64,000 bases of DNA, from NCBI RefSeq assembly GCF_963924245.1, contig NW_026961422.1, positions 1,860,001-1,924,000 of the forward strand, read 5' to 3'. The stretch's first letter is position 1. Every line of letters begins with the position of its first letter. This DNA comes from Chroicocephalus ridibundus. Lineage: Eukaryota; Chordata; Aves; Charadriiformes; Laridae. Positions 49,100 to 63,100 of the stretch are shown in pieces. The notes beneath the pieces are model-generated. The model did no database searches, had not been told where the DNA came from, and saw nothing but the letters and a program-made list of their open reading frames with translations. The position numbers and the translations under genes were made by a program.

Positions 49100-52000
49100 C
49101 AGGGTGTTAGCAGAGAGTTTCCCGGGACAGTGAAACCCTATATCAGAGACACTGAAGAAGCCCCAATGTTCCCTCCAGGCACTTTCAGTGTGGGTGCCTT
49201 CTCCACGTGGTTCCTGGTTTCACTGCAGCTCTGAAGAGAATGTTAGCAAAGAGGTAATCGGGACAGTGCAAACAGTACTCAAAGACAGGGAGAGCAAGCT
49301 CTCTCTTGGCACTTTGGATGTGGGACATACAGCGAGATGTTTGCTGCTTTTGCGTTTGGCTGTTGGGAGATTTACAGCACAAAGATATCTAGTTGATTTG
49401 AAGCAGTTCCGAGAAAGTCTAAACATAATCCTCACTTTTCCCTCCTGGCACTTTCCCTGTAGGAGATACCGCAAGACGTTTCTGTATATTGGGCACAGCG
49501 CTGTGCAGGGTGTTAGCAGAGAGTTTCCCGGGACAGTGAAACCCTATATCAGAGACACTGAGAAGAAGCCCCAATGTTCCCTCCAGGCACTTTCAGTGTG
49601 GGTGCCTTCTCCACGTGGTTCCTGGTTTCACTGCAGCTCTGAAGAGAATGTTAGCAAAGAGGTAATCGGGACAGTGCAAACAGTACTCAAAGACAGGGAG
49701 AGCAAGCTCTACATTACTCTCTTGGCACTTTGGATGTGGGACATACAGCGAGATGTTTGCTGCTTTTGCGTTTGGCTGTTGGGAGATTTACAGCACAAAG
49801 ATATCTAGTTGATTTGAAGCAGTTCCGAGAAAGTCTAAACATAATCCTCACTTTTCCCTCCTGGCACTTTCCCTGTAGGAGATACCGCAAGACGTTTCTG
49901 TATATTGGGCACAGCGCTCTGCAGGGTGTTAGCAGAGAGTTTCCCGGGACAGTAAAACCCTATATCAGAGACACTGAGAAGAAGCCCCAATGTTCCCTCC
50001 AGGCACTTTCAGTGTGGGTGCCTTCTCCACGTGGTTCCTGGTTTCACTGCAGCTCTGAAGAGAATGTTAGCAAAGAGGTAATCGGGACAGTGCAAACAGT
50101 ACTCAAAGACAGGGAGAGCAAGCTCTACATTACTCTCTTGGCACTTTGGATGTGGGACATACAGCGAGATGTTTGCTGCTTTTGCGTTTGGCTGTTGGGA
50201 GATTTACAGCACAAAGATATCTAGTTGATTTGAAGCAGTTCCGAGAAAGTCTAAGCATAATCCTCACTTTTCCCTCCTGGCACTTTCCCTGTAGGGGATA
50301 CCGCAAGACATTTCTGTATATTGGGCACAGCGCTGTGCAGGGTGTTAGCAGAGAGTTTCCCGGGACAGTGAAACCCTATATCAGAGACACTGAGAAGAAG
50401 CCCCAATGTTCCCTCCAGGCACTTTCAGTGTGGGTGCCTTCTCCACGTGGTTCCTGGTTTCACTGCAGCTCTGAAGAGAATGTTAGCAAAGAGGTAATCG
50501 GGACAGTGCAAACAGTACTCAAAGACAGGGAGAGCAAGCTCTACATTACTCTCTTGGCACTTTGGATGTGGGACATACAGCGAGATGTTTGCTGCTTTTG
50601 CGTTTGGCTGTTGGGAGATTTACAGCACAAAGATATCTAGTTGATTTGAAGCAGTTCCGAGAAAGTCTAAGCATAATCCTCACTTTTCCCTCCTGGCACT
50701 TTCCCTGTAGGAGATACCGCAAGACGTTTCTGTATATTGGGCACAGCGCTCTGCAGGGTGTTAGCAGAGAGTTTCCCGGGACAGTGAAACCCTATATCAG
50801 AGACACTGAGAAGAAGCCCCAATGTTCCCTCCAGGCACTTTCAGTGTGGGTGCCTTCTCCACGTGGTTCCTGGTTTCACTGCAGCTCTGAAGAGAATGTT
50901 AGCAAAGAGGTAATCGGGACAGTGCAAACAGTACTCAAAGACAGGGAGAGCAAGCTCTACATTACTCTCTTGGCACTTTGGATGTGGGACATACAGCGAG
51001 ATGTTTGCTGCTTTTGCGTTTGGCTGTTGGGAGATTTACAGCACAAAGATACCTAGTTGATTTGAAGCAGTTCCGAGAAAGTCTAAACATAATCCTCACT
51101 TTTCCCTCCTGGCACTTTCCCTGTAGGGGATACCGCAAGACATTTCTGTATATTGGGCACAGCGCTGTGCAGGGTGTTAGCAGAGAGTTTCCCGGGACAG
51201 TGAAACCCTATATCAGAGACACTGAGAAGAAGCCCCAATGTTCCCTCCAGGCACTTTCAGTGTGGGTGCCTTCTCCACGTGGTTCCTGGTTTCACTGCAG
51301 CTCTGAAGAGAATGTTAGCAAAGAGGTAATTGGGACAGTGCAAACAGTACTCAAAGACAGGGAGAGCAAGCTCTACATTACTCTCTTGGCACTTTGGATG
51401 TGGGACATACAGCGAGATGTTTGCTGCTTTTGCGTTTGGCTGTTGGGAGATTTACAGCACAAAGATATCTAGTTGATTTGAAGCAGTTCCGAGAAAGTCT
51501 AAACATAATCCTCACTTTTCCCTCCTGGCACTTTCCCTGTAGGAGATACCGCAAGACGTTTCTGTATATTGGGCACAGCGCTCTGCAGGGTGTTAGCAGA
51601 GAGTTTCCCGGGACAGTGAAACCCTATATCAGAGACACTGAGAAGAAGCCCCAATGTTCCCTCCAGGCACTTTCAGTGTGGGTGCCTTCTCCACGTGGTT
51701 CCTGGTTTCACTGCAGCTCTGAAGAGAATGTTAGCAAAGAGGTAATCGGGACAGTGCAAACAGTACTCAAAGACAGGGAGAGCAAGCTCTACATTACTCT
51801 CTTGGCACTTTGGATGTGGGACATACAGCGAGATGTTTGCTGCTTTTGCGTTTGGCTGTTGGGAGATTTACAGCACAAAGATATCTAGTTGATTTGAAGC
51901 AGTTCCGAGAAAGTCTAAGCATAATCCTCACTTTTCCCTCCTGGCACTTTCCCTGTAGGGGATACCGCAAGACATTTCTGTATATTGGGCACAGCGCTCT

Positions 52001-55000
52001 GCAGGGTGTTAGCAGAGACTTTCCCGGGACAGTGAAACCCTATATCAGAGACACTGAGAAGAAGCCCCAATGTTCCCTCCAGGCACTTTCAGTGTGGGTG
52101 CCTTCTCCACGTGGTTCCTGGTTTCACTGCAGCTCTGAAGAGAATGTTAGCAAAGAGGTAATCGGGACAGTGCAAACAGTACTCAAAGACAGGGAGAGCA
52201 AGCTCTACATTACTCTCTTGGCACTTTGGATGTGGGACATACAGCGAGATGTTTGCTGCTTTTGCGTTTGGCTGTTGGGAGATTTACAGCACAAAGATAT
52301 CTAGTTGATTTGAAGCAGTTCCGAGAAAGTCTAAACATAATCCTCACTTTTCCCTCCTGGCACTTTCCCTGTAGGAGATACCGCAAGACATTTCTGTATA
52401 TTGGGCACAGCGCTCTGCAGGGTGTTAGCAGAGAGTTTCCCGGGACAGTGAAACCCTATATCAGAGACACTGAGAAGAAGCCCCAATGTTCCCTCCAGGC
52501 ACTTTCAGTGTGGGTGCCTTCTCCACGTGGTTCCTGGTTTCACTGCAGCTCTGAAGAGAATGTTAGCAAAGAGGTAATCGGGACAGTGCAAACAGTACTC
52601 AAAGACAGGGAGAGCAAGCTCTACATTACTCTCTTGGCACTTTGGATGTGGGACATACAGCGAGATGTTTGCTGCTTTTGCGTTTGGCTGTTGGGAGATT
52701 TACAGCACAAAGATATCTAGTTGATTTGAAGCAGTTCCGAGAAAGTCTAAACATAATCCTCACTTTTCCCTCCTGGCACTTTCCCTGTAGGAGATACCGC
52801 AAGACGTTTCTGTATATTGGGCACAGCACTCTGCAGGGTGTTAGCAGAGAGTTTCCCGGGACAGTGAAACCCTATATCAGAGACACTGAGAAGAAGCCCC
52901 AATGTTCCCTCCAGGCACTTTCAGTGTGGGTGCCTTCTCCACGTGGTTCCTGGTTTCACTGCAGCTCTGAAGAGAATGTTAGCAAAGAGGTAATCGGGAC
53001 AGTGCAAACAGTCCTCAAAGACAGGGAGAGCAAGCTCTACATTACTCTCTTGGCACTTTGGATGTGGGACATACAGCGAGATGTTTGCTGCTTTTGCGTT
53101 TGGCTGTTGGGAGATTTACAGCACAAAGATATCTAGTTGATTTGAAGCAGTTCCGAGAAAGTCTAAACATAATCCTCACTTTTCCCTCCTGGCACTTTCC
53201 CTGTAGGAGATACCGCAAGACGTTTCTGTATATTGGGCACAGCGCTCTGCAGGGTGTTAGCAGAGAGTTTCCCGGGACAGTGAAACCCTATATCAGAGAC
53301 ACTGAGAAGAAGCCCCAATGTTCCCTCCAGGCACTTTCAGTGTGGGTGCCTTCTCCACGTGGTTCCTGGTTTCACTGCAGCTCTGAAGAGAATGTTAGCA
53401 AAGAGGTAATCGGGACAGTGCAAACAGTACTCAAAGACAGGGAGAGCAAGCTCTACATTACTCTCTTGGCACTTTGGATGTGGGACATACAGCGAGATGT
53501 TTGCTGCTTTTGCGTTTGGCTGTTGGGAGATTTACAGCACAAAGATATCTAGTTGATTTGAAGCAGTTCCGAGAAAGTCTAAACATAATCCTCACTTTTC
53601 CCTCCTGGCACTTTCCCTGTAGGAGATACCGCAAGACGTTTCTGTATATTGGGCACAGCGCTGTGCAGGGTGTTAGCAGAGAGTTTCCCGGGACAGTGAA
53701 ACCCTATATCAGAGACACTGAAGAAGCCCCAATGTTCCCTCCAGGCACTTTCAGTGTGGGTGCCTTCTCCACGTGGTTCCTGGTTTCACTGCAGCTCTGA
53801 AGAGAATGTTAGCAAAGAGGTAATCGGGACAGTGCAAACAGTACTCAAAGACAGGGAGAGCAAGCTCTCTCTTGGCACTTTGGATGTGGGACATACAGCG
53901 AGATGTTTGCTGCTTTTGCGTTTGGCTGTTGGGAGATTTACAGCACAAAGATATCTAGTTGATTTGAAGCAGTTCCGAGAAAGTCTAAACATAATCCTCA
54001 CTTTTCCCTCCTGGCACTTTCCCTGTAGGAGATACCGCAAGACGTTTCTGTATATTGGGCACAGCGCTGTGCAGGGTGTTAGCAGAGAGTTTCCCGGGAC
54101 AGTGAAACCCTATATCAGAGACACTGAGAAGAAGCCCCAATGTTCCCTCCAGGCACTTTCAGTGTGGGTGCCTTCTCCACGTGGTTCCTGGTTTCACTGC
54201 AGCTCTGAAGAGAATGTTAGCAAAGAGGTAATCGGGACAGTGCAAACAGTACTCAAAGACAGGGAGAGCAAGCTCTACATTACTCTCTTGGCACTTTGGA
54301 TGTGGGACATACAGCGAGATGTTTGCTGCTTTTGCGTTTGGCTGTTGGGAGATTTACAGCACAAAGATATCTAGTTGATTTGAAGCAGTTCCGAGAAAGT
54401 CTAAACATAATCCTCACTTTTCCCTCCTGGCACTTTCCCTGTAGGAGATACCGCAAGACGTTTCTGTATATTGGGCACAGCGCTCTGCAGGGTGTTAGCA
54501 GAGAGTTTCCCGGGACAGTAAAACCCTATATCAGAGACACTGAGAAGAAGCCCCAATGTTCCCTCCAGGCACTTTCAGTGTGGGTGCCTTCTCCACGTGG
54601 TTCCTGGTTTCACTGCAGCTCTGAAGAGAATGTTAGCAAAGAGGTAATCGGGACAGTGCAAACAGTACTCAAAGACAGGGAGAGCAAGCTCTACATTACT
54701 CTCTTGGCACTTTGGATGTGGGACATACAGCGAGATGTTTGCTGCTTTTGCGTTTGGCTGTTGGGAGATTTACAGCACAAAGATATCTAGTTGATTTGAA
54801 GCAGTTCCGAGAAAGTCTAAGCATAATCCTCACTTTTCCCTCCTGGCACTTTCCCTGTAGGGGATACCGCAAGACATTTCTGTATATTGGGCACAGCGCT
54901 GTGCAGGGTGTTAGCAGAGAGTTTCCCGGGACAGTGAAACCCTATATCAGAGACACTGAGAAGAAGCCCCAATGTTCCCTCCAGGCACTTTCAGTGTGGG

Positions 55001-55530
55001 TGCCTTCTCCACGTGGTTCCTGGTTTCACTGCAGCTCTGAAGAGAATGTTAGCAAAGAGGTAATCGGGACAGTGCAAACAGTACTCAAAGACAGGGAGAG
55101 CAAGCTCTACATTACTCTCTTGGCACTTTGGATGTGGGACATACAGCGAGATGTTTGCTGCTTTTGCGTTTGGCTGTTGGGAGATTTACAGCACAAAGAT
55201 ATCTAGTTGATTTGAAGCAGTTCCGAGAAAGTCTAAGCATAATCCTCACTTTTCCCTCCTGGCACTTTCCCTGTAGGAGATACCGCAAGACGTTTCTGTA
55301 TATTGGGCACAGCGCTCTGCAGGGTGTTAGCAGAGAGTTTCCCGGGACAGTGAAACCCTATATCAGAGACACTGAGAAGAAGCCCCAATGTTCCCTCCAG
55401 GCACTTTCAGTGTGGGTGCCTTCTCCACGTGGTTCCTGGTTTCACTGCAGCTCTGAAGAGAATGTTAGCAAAGAGGTAATCGGGACAGTGCAAACAGTAC
55501 TCAAAGACAGGGAGAGCAAGCTCTACATTA
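49100..55530 (+). repeat. S2 4,566-bp duplication (11 units), marked by a 2-bp deletion
   Basis: The sequence ACACTGAAGAAGCC, with 2 bp lost from the usual ACACTGAGAAGAAGCC, is found at about 49150 and 53716 only, exactly 4,566 bp apart. In both places it is followed by a 408-bp unit and then by the same order of unit types for about 1.8 kb (49100-50950 and 53670-55520). 4,566 equals 11x416 minus 8 minus 2. These are the only 414-bp periods in the array, which makes common origin very likely. Confidence 0.85.
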
Positions 55531-58500
55531 CTTCTTGGCACTTTGGATGTGGGACATACAGCGAGATGTTTGCTGCTTTTGCGTTTGGCTGTTGGGAGAT
55601 TTACAGCACAAAGATATCTAGTTGATTTGAAGCAGTTCCGAGAAAGTCTAAACATAATCCTCACTTTTCCCTCCTGGCACTTTCCCTGTAGGAGATACCG
55701 CAAGACGTTTCTGTATATTGGGCACAGCGCTCTGCAGGGTGTTAGCAGAGAGTTTCCCGGGACAGTGAAACCCTATATCAGAGACACTGAGAAGAAGCCC
55801 CAATGTTCCCTCCAGGCACTTTCAGTGTGGGTGCCTTCTCCACGTGGTTCCTGGTTTCACTGCAGCTCTGAAGAGAATGTTAGCAAAGAGGTAATCGGGA
55901 CAGTGCAAACAGTCCTCAAAGACAGGGAGAGCAAGCTCTACATTACTCTCTTGGCACTTTGGATGTGGGACATACAGCGAGATGTTTGCTGCTTTTGCGT
56001 TTGGCTGTTGGGAGATTTACAGCACAAAGATACCTAGTTGATTTGAAGCAGTTCCGAGAAAGTCTAAACATAATCCTCACTTTTCCCTCCTGGCACTTTC
56101 CCTGTAGGGGATACCGCAAGACATTTCTGTATATTGGGCACAGCGCTGTGCAGGGTGTTAGCAGAGAGTTTCCCGGGACAGTGAAACCCTATATCAGAGA
56201 CACTGAGAAGAAGCCCCAATGTTCCCTCCAGGCACTTTCAGTGTGGGTGCCTTCTCCACGTGGTTCCTGGTTTCACTGCAGCTCTGAAGAGAATGTTAGC
56301 AAAGAGGTAATTGGGACAGTGCAAACAGTACTCAAAGACAGGGAGAGCAAGCTCTACATTACTCTCTTGGCACTTTGGATGTGGGACATACAGCGAGATG
56401 TTTGCTGCTTTTGCGTTTGGCTGTTGGGAGATTTACAGCACAAAGATATCTAGTTGATTTGAAGCAGTTCCGAGAAAGTCTAAACATAATCCTCACTTTT
56501 CCCTCCTGGCACTTTCCCTGTAGGAGATACCGCAAGACGTTTCTGTATATTGGGCACAGCGCTCTGCAGGGTGTTAGCAGAGAGTTTCCCGGGACAGTGA
56601 AACCCTATATCAGAGACACTGAGAAGAAGCCCCAATGTTCCCTCCAGGCACTTTCAGTGTGGGTGCCTTCTCCACGTGGTTCCTGGTTTCACTGCAGCTC
56701 TGAAGAGAATGTTAGCAAAGAGGTAATTGGGACAGTGCAAACAGTACTCAAAGACAGGGAGAGCAAGCTCTACATTACTCTCTTGGCACTTTGGATGTGG
56801 GACATACAGCGAGATGTTTGCTGCTTTTGCGTTTGGCTGTTGGGAGATTTACAGCACAAAGATATCTAGTTGATTTGAAGCAGTTCCGAGAAAGTCTAAA
56901 CATAATCCTCACTTTTCCCTCCTGGCACTTTCCCTGTAGGAGATACCGCAAGACGTTTCTGTATATTGGGCACAGCGCTCTGCAGGGTGTTAGCAGAGAG
57001 TTTCCCGGGACAGTAAAACCCTATATCAGAGACACTGAGAAGAAGCCCCAATGTTCCCTCCAGGCACTTTCAGTGTGGGTGCCTTCTCCACGTGGTTCCT
57101 GGTTTCACTGCAGCTCTGAAGAGAATGTTAGCAAAGAGGTAATCGGGACAGTGCAAACAGTACTCAAAGACAGGGAGAGCAAGCTCTACATTACTCTCTT
57201 GGCACTTTGGATGTGGGACATACAGCGAGATGTTTGCTGCTTTTGCGTTTGGCTGTTGGGAGATTTACAGCACAAAGATATCTAGTTGATTTGAAGCAGT
57301 TCCGAGAAAGTCTAAGCATAATCCTCACTTTTCCCTCCTGGCACTTTCCCTGTAGGGGATACCGCAAGACATTTCTGTATATTGGGCACAGCGCTGTGCA
57401 GGGTGTTAGCAGAGAGTTTCCCGGGACAGTGAAACCCTATATCAGAGACACTGAGAAGAAGCCCCAATGTTCCCTCCAGGCACTTTCAGTGTGGGTGCCT
57501 TCTCCACGTGGTTCCTGGTTTCACTGCAGCTCTGAAGAGAATGTTAGCAAAGAGGTAATCGGGACAGTGCAAACAGTACTCAAAGACAGGGAGAGCAAGC
57601 TCTACATTACTCTCTTGGCACTTTGGATGTGGGACATACAGCGAGATGTTTGCTGCTTTTGCGTTTGGCTGTTGGGAGATTTACAGCACAAAGATATCTA
57701 GTTGATTTGAAGCAGTTCCGAGAAAGTCTAAGCATAATCCTCACTTTTCCCTCCTGGCACTTTCCCTGTAGGAGATACCGCAAGACGTTTCTGTATATTG
57801 GGCACAGCGCTCTGCAGGGTGTTAGCAGAGAGTTTCCCGGGACAGTGAAACCCTATATCAGAGACACTGAGAAGAAGCCCCAATGTTCCCTCCAGGCACT
57901 TTCAGTGTGGGTGCCTTCTCCACGTGGTTCCTGGTTTCACTGCAGCTCTGAAGAGAATGTTAGCAAAGAGGTAATCGGGACAGTGCAAACAGTACTCAAA
58001 GACAGGGAGAGCAAGCTCTACATTACTTCTTGGCACTTTGGATGTGGGACATACAGCGAGATGTTTGCTGCTTTTGCGTTTGGCTGTTGGGAGATTTACA
58101 GCACAAAGATATCTAGTTGATTTGAAGCAGTTCCGAGAAAGTCTAAACATAATCCTCACTTTTCCCTCCTGGCACTTTCCCTGTAGGAGATACCGCAAGA
58201 CGTTTCTGTATATTGGGCACAGCGCTCTGCAGGGTGTTAGCAGAGAGTTTCCCGGGACAGTGAAACCCTATATCAGAGACACTGAGAAGAAGCCCCAATG
58301 TTCCCTCCAGGCACTTTCAGTGTGGGTGCCTTCTCCACGTGGTTCCTGGTTTCACTGCAGCTCTGAAGAGAATGTTAGCAAAGAGGTAATCGGGACAGTG
58401 CAAACAGTCCTCAAAGACAGGGAGAGCAAGCTCTACATTACTCTCTTGGCACTTTGGATGTGGGACATACAGCGAGATGTTTGCTGCTTTTGCGTTTGGC

Positions 58501-60180
58501 TGTTGGGAGATTTACAGCACAAAGATACCTAGTTGATTTGAAGCAGTTCCGAGAAAGTCTAAACATAATCCTCACTTTTCCCTCCTGGCACTTTCCCTGT
58601 AGGGGATACCGCAAGACATTTCTGTATATTGGGCACAGCGCTGTGCAGGGTGTTAGCAGAGAGTTTCCCGGGACAGTGAAACCCTATATCAGAGACACTG
58701 AGAAGAAGCCCCAATGTTCCCTCCAGGCACTTTCAGTGTGGGTGCCTTCTCCACGTGGTTCCTGGTTTCACTGCAGCTCTGAAGAGAATGTTAGCAAAGA
58801 GGTAATTGGGACAGTGCAAACAGTACTCAAAGACAGGGAGAGCAAGCTCTACATTACTCTCTTGGCACTTTGGATGTGGGACATACAGCGAGATGTTTGC
58901 TGCTTTTGCGTTTGGCTGTTGGGAGATTTACAGCACAAAGATATCTAGTTGATTTGAAGCAGTTCCGAGAAAGTCTAAACATAATCCTCACTTTTCCCTC
59001 CTGGCACTTTCCCTGTAGGAGATACCGCAAGACGTTTCTGTATATTGGGCACAGCGCTCTGCAGGGTGTTAGCAGAGAGTTTCCCGGGACAGTGAAACCC
59101 TATATCAGAGACACTGAGAAGAAGCCCCAATGTTCCCTCCAGGCACTTTCAGTGTGGGTGCCTTCTCCACGTGGTTCCTGGTTTCACTGCAGCTCTGAAG
59201 AGAATGTTAGCAAAGAGGTAATCGGGACAGTGCAAACAGTACTCAAAGACAGGGAGAGCAAGCTCTACATTACTCTCTTGGCACTTTGGATGTGGGACAT
59301 ACAGCGAGATGTTTGCTGCTTTTGCGTTTGGCTGTTGGGAGATTTACAGCACAAAGATATCTAGTTGATTTGAAGCAGTTCCGAGAAAGTCTAAGCATAA
59401 TCCTCACTTTTCCCTCCTGGCACTTTCCCTGTAGGGGATACCGCAAGACATTTCTGTATATTGGGCACAGCGCTCTGCAGGGTGTTAGCAGAGACTTTCC
59501 CGGGACAGTGAAACCCTATATCAGAGACACTGAGAAGAAGCCCCAATGTTCCCTCCAGGCACTTTCAGTGTGGGTGCCTTCTCCACGTGGTTCCTGGTTT
59601 CACTGCAGCTCTGAAGAGAATGTTAGCAAAGAGGTAATCGGGACAGTGCAAACAGTACTCAAAGACAGGGAGAGCAAGCTCTACATTACTCTCTTGGCAC
59701 TTTGGATGTGGGACATACAGCGAGATGTTTGCTGCTTTTGCGTTTGGCTGTTGGGAGATTTACAGCACAAAGATATCTAGTTGATTTGAAGCAGTTCCGA
59801 GAAAGTCTAAACATAATCCTCACTTTTCCCTCCTGGCACTTTCCCTGTAGGAGATACCGCAAGACATTTCTGTATATTGGGCACAGCGCTCTGCAGGGTG
59901 TTAGCAGAGAGTTTCCCGGGACAGTGAAACCCTATATCAGAGACACTGAGAAGAAGCCCCAATGTTCCCTCCAGGCACTTTCAGTGTGGGTGCCTTCTCC
60001 ACGTGGTTCCTGGTTTCACTGCAGCTCTGAAGAGAATGTTAGCAAAGAGGTAATCGGGACAGTGCAAACAGTACTCAAAGACAGGGAGAGCAAGCTCTAC
60101 ATTACTCTCTTGGCACTTTGGATGTGGGACATACAGCGAGATGTTTGCTGCTTTTGCGTTTGGCTGTTGGGAGATTTACA
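50978..60180 (+). repeat. S2 tract shared at 7,476 bp (50978-52700 and 58454-60180)
   Basis: A run of about four units matches at an offset of 7,476 bp, which is 18x416 minus 8, 2, 1 and 1, the indels lying between them. Markers are GTAATTGGG at about 51327 and 58803, and the rare combination TAAGCATAAT, GTAGGGGATA, GCTCTGCAG and GAGACTTTCCC at about 51918-52021 and 59394-59497. Together with the 4,566-bp and 2,495-bp duplications this gives an order of events: a long block was copied first, then part of the copy was duplicated in tandem. Confidence 0.75.
54296..59285 (+). repeat. S2 2,495-bp tandem duplication (6 units), marked by a 1-bp deletion
   Basis: Segment 54296-56790 is repeated at 56791-59285. 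ATTACTTCTTGG, one base shorter than ATTACTCTCTTGG, occurs at about 55528 and 58023 only, 2,495 bp apart (6x416 minus 1). ACAGTAAAACC (54517 and 57012), CAGTCCTC (about 55912 and 58407), AAGATACCTAG (about 56029 and 58524) and GTAATTGGG (about 56308 and 58803) keep the same spacing. One difference is seen near 56722 (GTAATTGGG) versus 59217 (GTAATCGGG). Confidence 0.88.
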
Positions 60181-63100
60181 GCACAAAGATATCTAGTTGA
60201 TTTGAAGCAGTTCCGAGAAAGTCTAAACATAATCCTCACTTTTCCCTCCTGGCACTTTCCCTGTAGGAGATACCGCAAGACGTTTCTGTATATTGGGCAC
60301 AGCGCTCTGCAGGGTGTTAGCAGAGAGTTTCCCGGGACAGTGAAACCCTATATCAGAGACACTGAGAAGAAGCCCCAATGTTCCCTCCAGGCACTTTCAG
60401 TGTGGGTGCCTTCTCCACGTGGTTCCTGGTTTCACTGCAGCTCTGAAGAGAATGTTAGCAAAGAGGTAATCGGGACAGTGCAAACAGTACTCAAAGACAG
60501 GGAGAGCAAGCTCTACATTACTCTCTTGGCACTTTGGATGTGGGACATACAGCGAGATGTTTGCTGCTTTTGCGTTTGGCTGTTGGGAGATTTACAGCAC
60601 AAAGATATCTAGTTGATTTGAAGCAGTTCCGAGAAAGTCTAAGCATAATCCTCACTTTTCCCTCCTGGCACTTTCCCTGTAGGAGATACCGCAAGACGTT
60701 TCTGTATATTGGGCACAGCGCTCTGCAGGGTGTTAGCAGAGAGTTTCCCGGGACAGTGAAACCCTATATCAGAGACACTGAGAAGAAGCCCCAATGTTCC
60801 CTCCAGGCACTTTCAGTGTGGGTGCCTTCTCCACGTGGTTCCTGGTTTCACTGCAGCTCTGAAGAGAATGTTAGCAAAGAGGTAATCGGGACAGTGCAAA
60901 CAGTACTCAAAGACAGGGAGAGCAAGCTCTACATTACTCTCTTGGCACTTTGGATGTGGGACATACAGCGAGATGTTTGCTGCTTTTGCGTTTGGCTGTT
61001 GGGAGATTTACAGCACAAAGATATCTAGTTGATTTGAAGCAGTTCCGAGAAAGTCTAAACATAATCCTCACTTTTCCCTCCTGGCACTTTCCCTGTAGGA
61101 GATACCGCAAGACATTTCTGTATATTGGGCACAGTGCTGTGCAGGGTGTTAGCAGAGAGTTTCCCGGGACAGTGAAACCCTATATCAGAGACACTGAGAA
61201 GAAGCCCCAATGTTCCCTCCAGGCACTTTCAGTGTGGGTGCCTTCTCCACGTGGTTCCTGGTTTCACTGCAGCTCTGAAGAGAATGTTAGCAAAGAGGTA
61301 ATTGGGACAGTGCAAACAGTACTCAAAGACAGGGAGAGCAAGCTCTACATTACTCTCTTGGCACTTTGGATGTGGGACATACAGCGAGATGTTTGCTGCT
61401 TTTGCGTTTGGCTGTTGGGAGATTTACAGCACAAAGATATCTAGTTGATTTGAAGCAGTTCCGAGAAAGTCTAAACATAATCCTCACTTTTCCCTCCTGG
61501 CACTTTCCCTGTAGGAGATACCGCAAGACGTTTCTGTATATTGGGCACAGCGCTCTGCAGGGTGTTAGCAGAGAGTTTCCCGGGACAGTAAAACCCTATA
61601 TCAGAGACACTGAGAAGAAGCCCCAATGTTCCCTCCAGGCACTTTCAGTGTGGGTGCCTTCTCCACGTGGTTCCTGGTTTCACTGCAGCTCTGAAGAGAA
61701 TGTTAGCAAAGAGGTAATCGGGACAGTGCAAACAGTCCTCAAAGACAGGGAGAGCAAGCTCTACATTACTCTCTTGGCACTTTGGATGTGGGACATACAG
61801 CGAGATGTTTGCTGCTTTTGCGTTTGGCTGTTGGGAGATTTACAGCACAAAGATATCTAGTTGATTTGAAGCAGTTCCGAGAAAGTCTAAACATAATCCT
61901 CACTTTTCCCTCCTGGCACTTTCCCTGTAGGAGATACCGCAAGACGTTTCTGTATATTGGGCACAGAGCTCTGCAGGGTGTTAGCAGAGAGTTTCCCGGG
62001 ACAGTGAAACCCTATATCAGAGACACTGAGAAGAAGCCCCAATGTTCCCTCCAGGCACTTTCAGTGTGGGTGCCTTCTCCACGTGGTTCCTGGTTTCACT
62101 GCAGCTCTGAAGAGAATGTTAGCAAAGAGGTAATCGGGACAGTGCAAACAGTACTCAAAGACAGGGAGAGCAAGCTCTACATTACTCTCTTGGCACTTTG
62201 GATGTGGGACATACAGCGAGATGTTTGCTGCTTTTGCGTTTGGCTGTTGGGAGATTTACAGCACAAAGATATCTAGTTGATTTGAAGCAGTTCCGAGAAA
62301 GTCTAAGCATAATCCTCACTTTTCCCTCCTGGCACTTTCCCTGTAGGAGATACCGCAAGACGTTTCTGTATATTGGGCACAGCGCTCTGCAGGGTGTTAG
62401 CAGAGAGTTTCCCGGGACAGTGAAACCCTATATCAGAGACACTGAGAAGAAGCCCCAATGTTCCCTCCAGGCACTTTCAGTGTGGGTGCCTTCTCCACGT
62501 GGTTCCTGGTTTCACTGCAGCTCTGAAGAGAATGTTAGCAAAGAGGTAATCGGGACAGTGCAAACAGTACTCAAAGACAGGGAGAGCAAGCTCTACATTA
62601 CTCTCTTGGCACTTTGGATGTGGGACATACAGCGAGATGTTTGCTGCTTTTGCGTTTGGCTGTTGGGAGATTTACAGCACAAAGATATCTAGTTGATTTG
62701 AAGCAGTTCCGAGAAAGTCTAAACATAATCCTCACTTTTCCCTCCTGGCACTTTCCCTGTAGGAGATACCGCAAGACGTTTCTGTATATTGGGCACAGCG
62801 CTCTGCAGGGTGTTAGCAGAGAGTTTCCCGGGACAGTGAAACCCTATATCAGAGACACTGAGAAGAAGCCCCAATGTTCCCTCCAGGCACTTTCAGTGTG
62901 GGTGCCTTCTCCACGTGGTTCCTGGTTTCACTGCAGCTCTGAAGAGAATGTTAGCAAAGAGGTAATCGGGACAGTGCAAACAGTACTCAAAGACAGGGAG
63001 AGCAAGCTCTACATTACTCTCTTGGCACTTTGGATGTGGGACATACAGCGAGATGTTTGCTGCTTTTGCGTTTGGCTGTTGGGAGATTTACAGCACAAAG

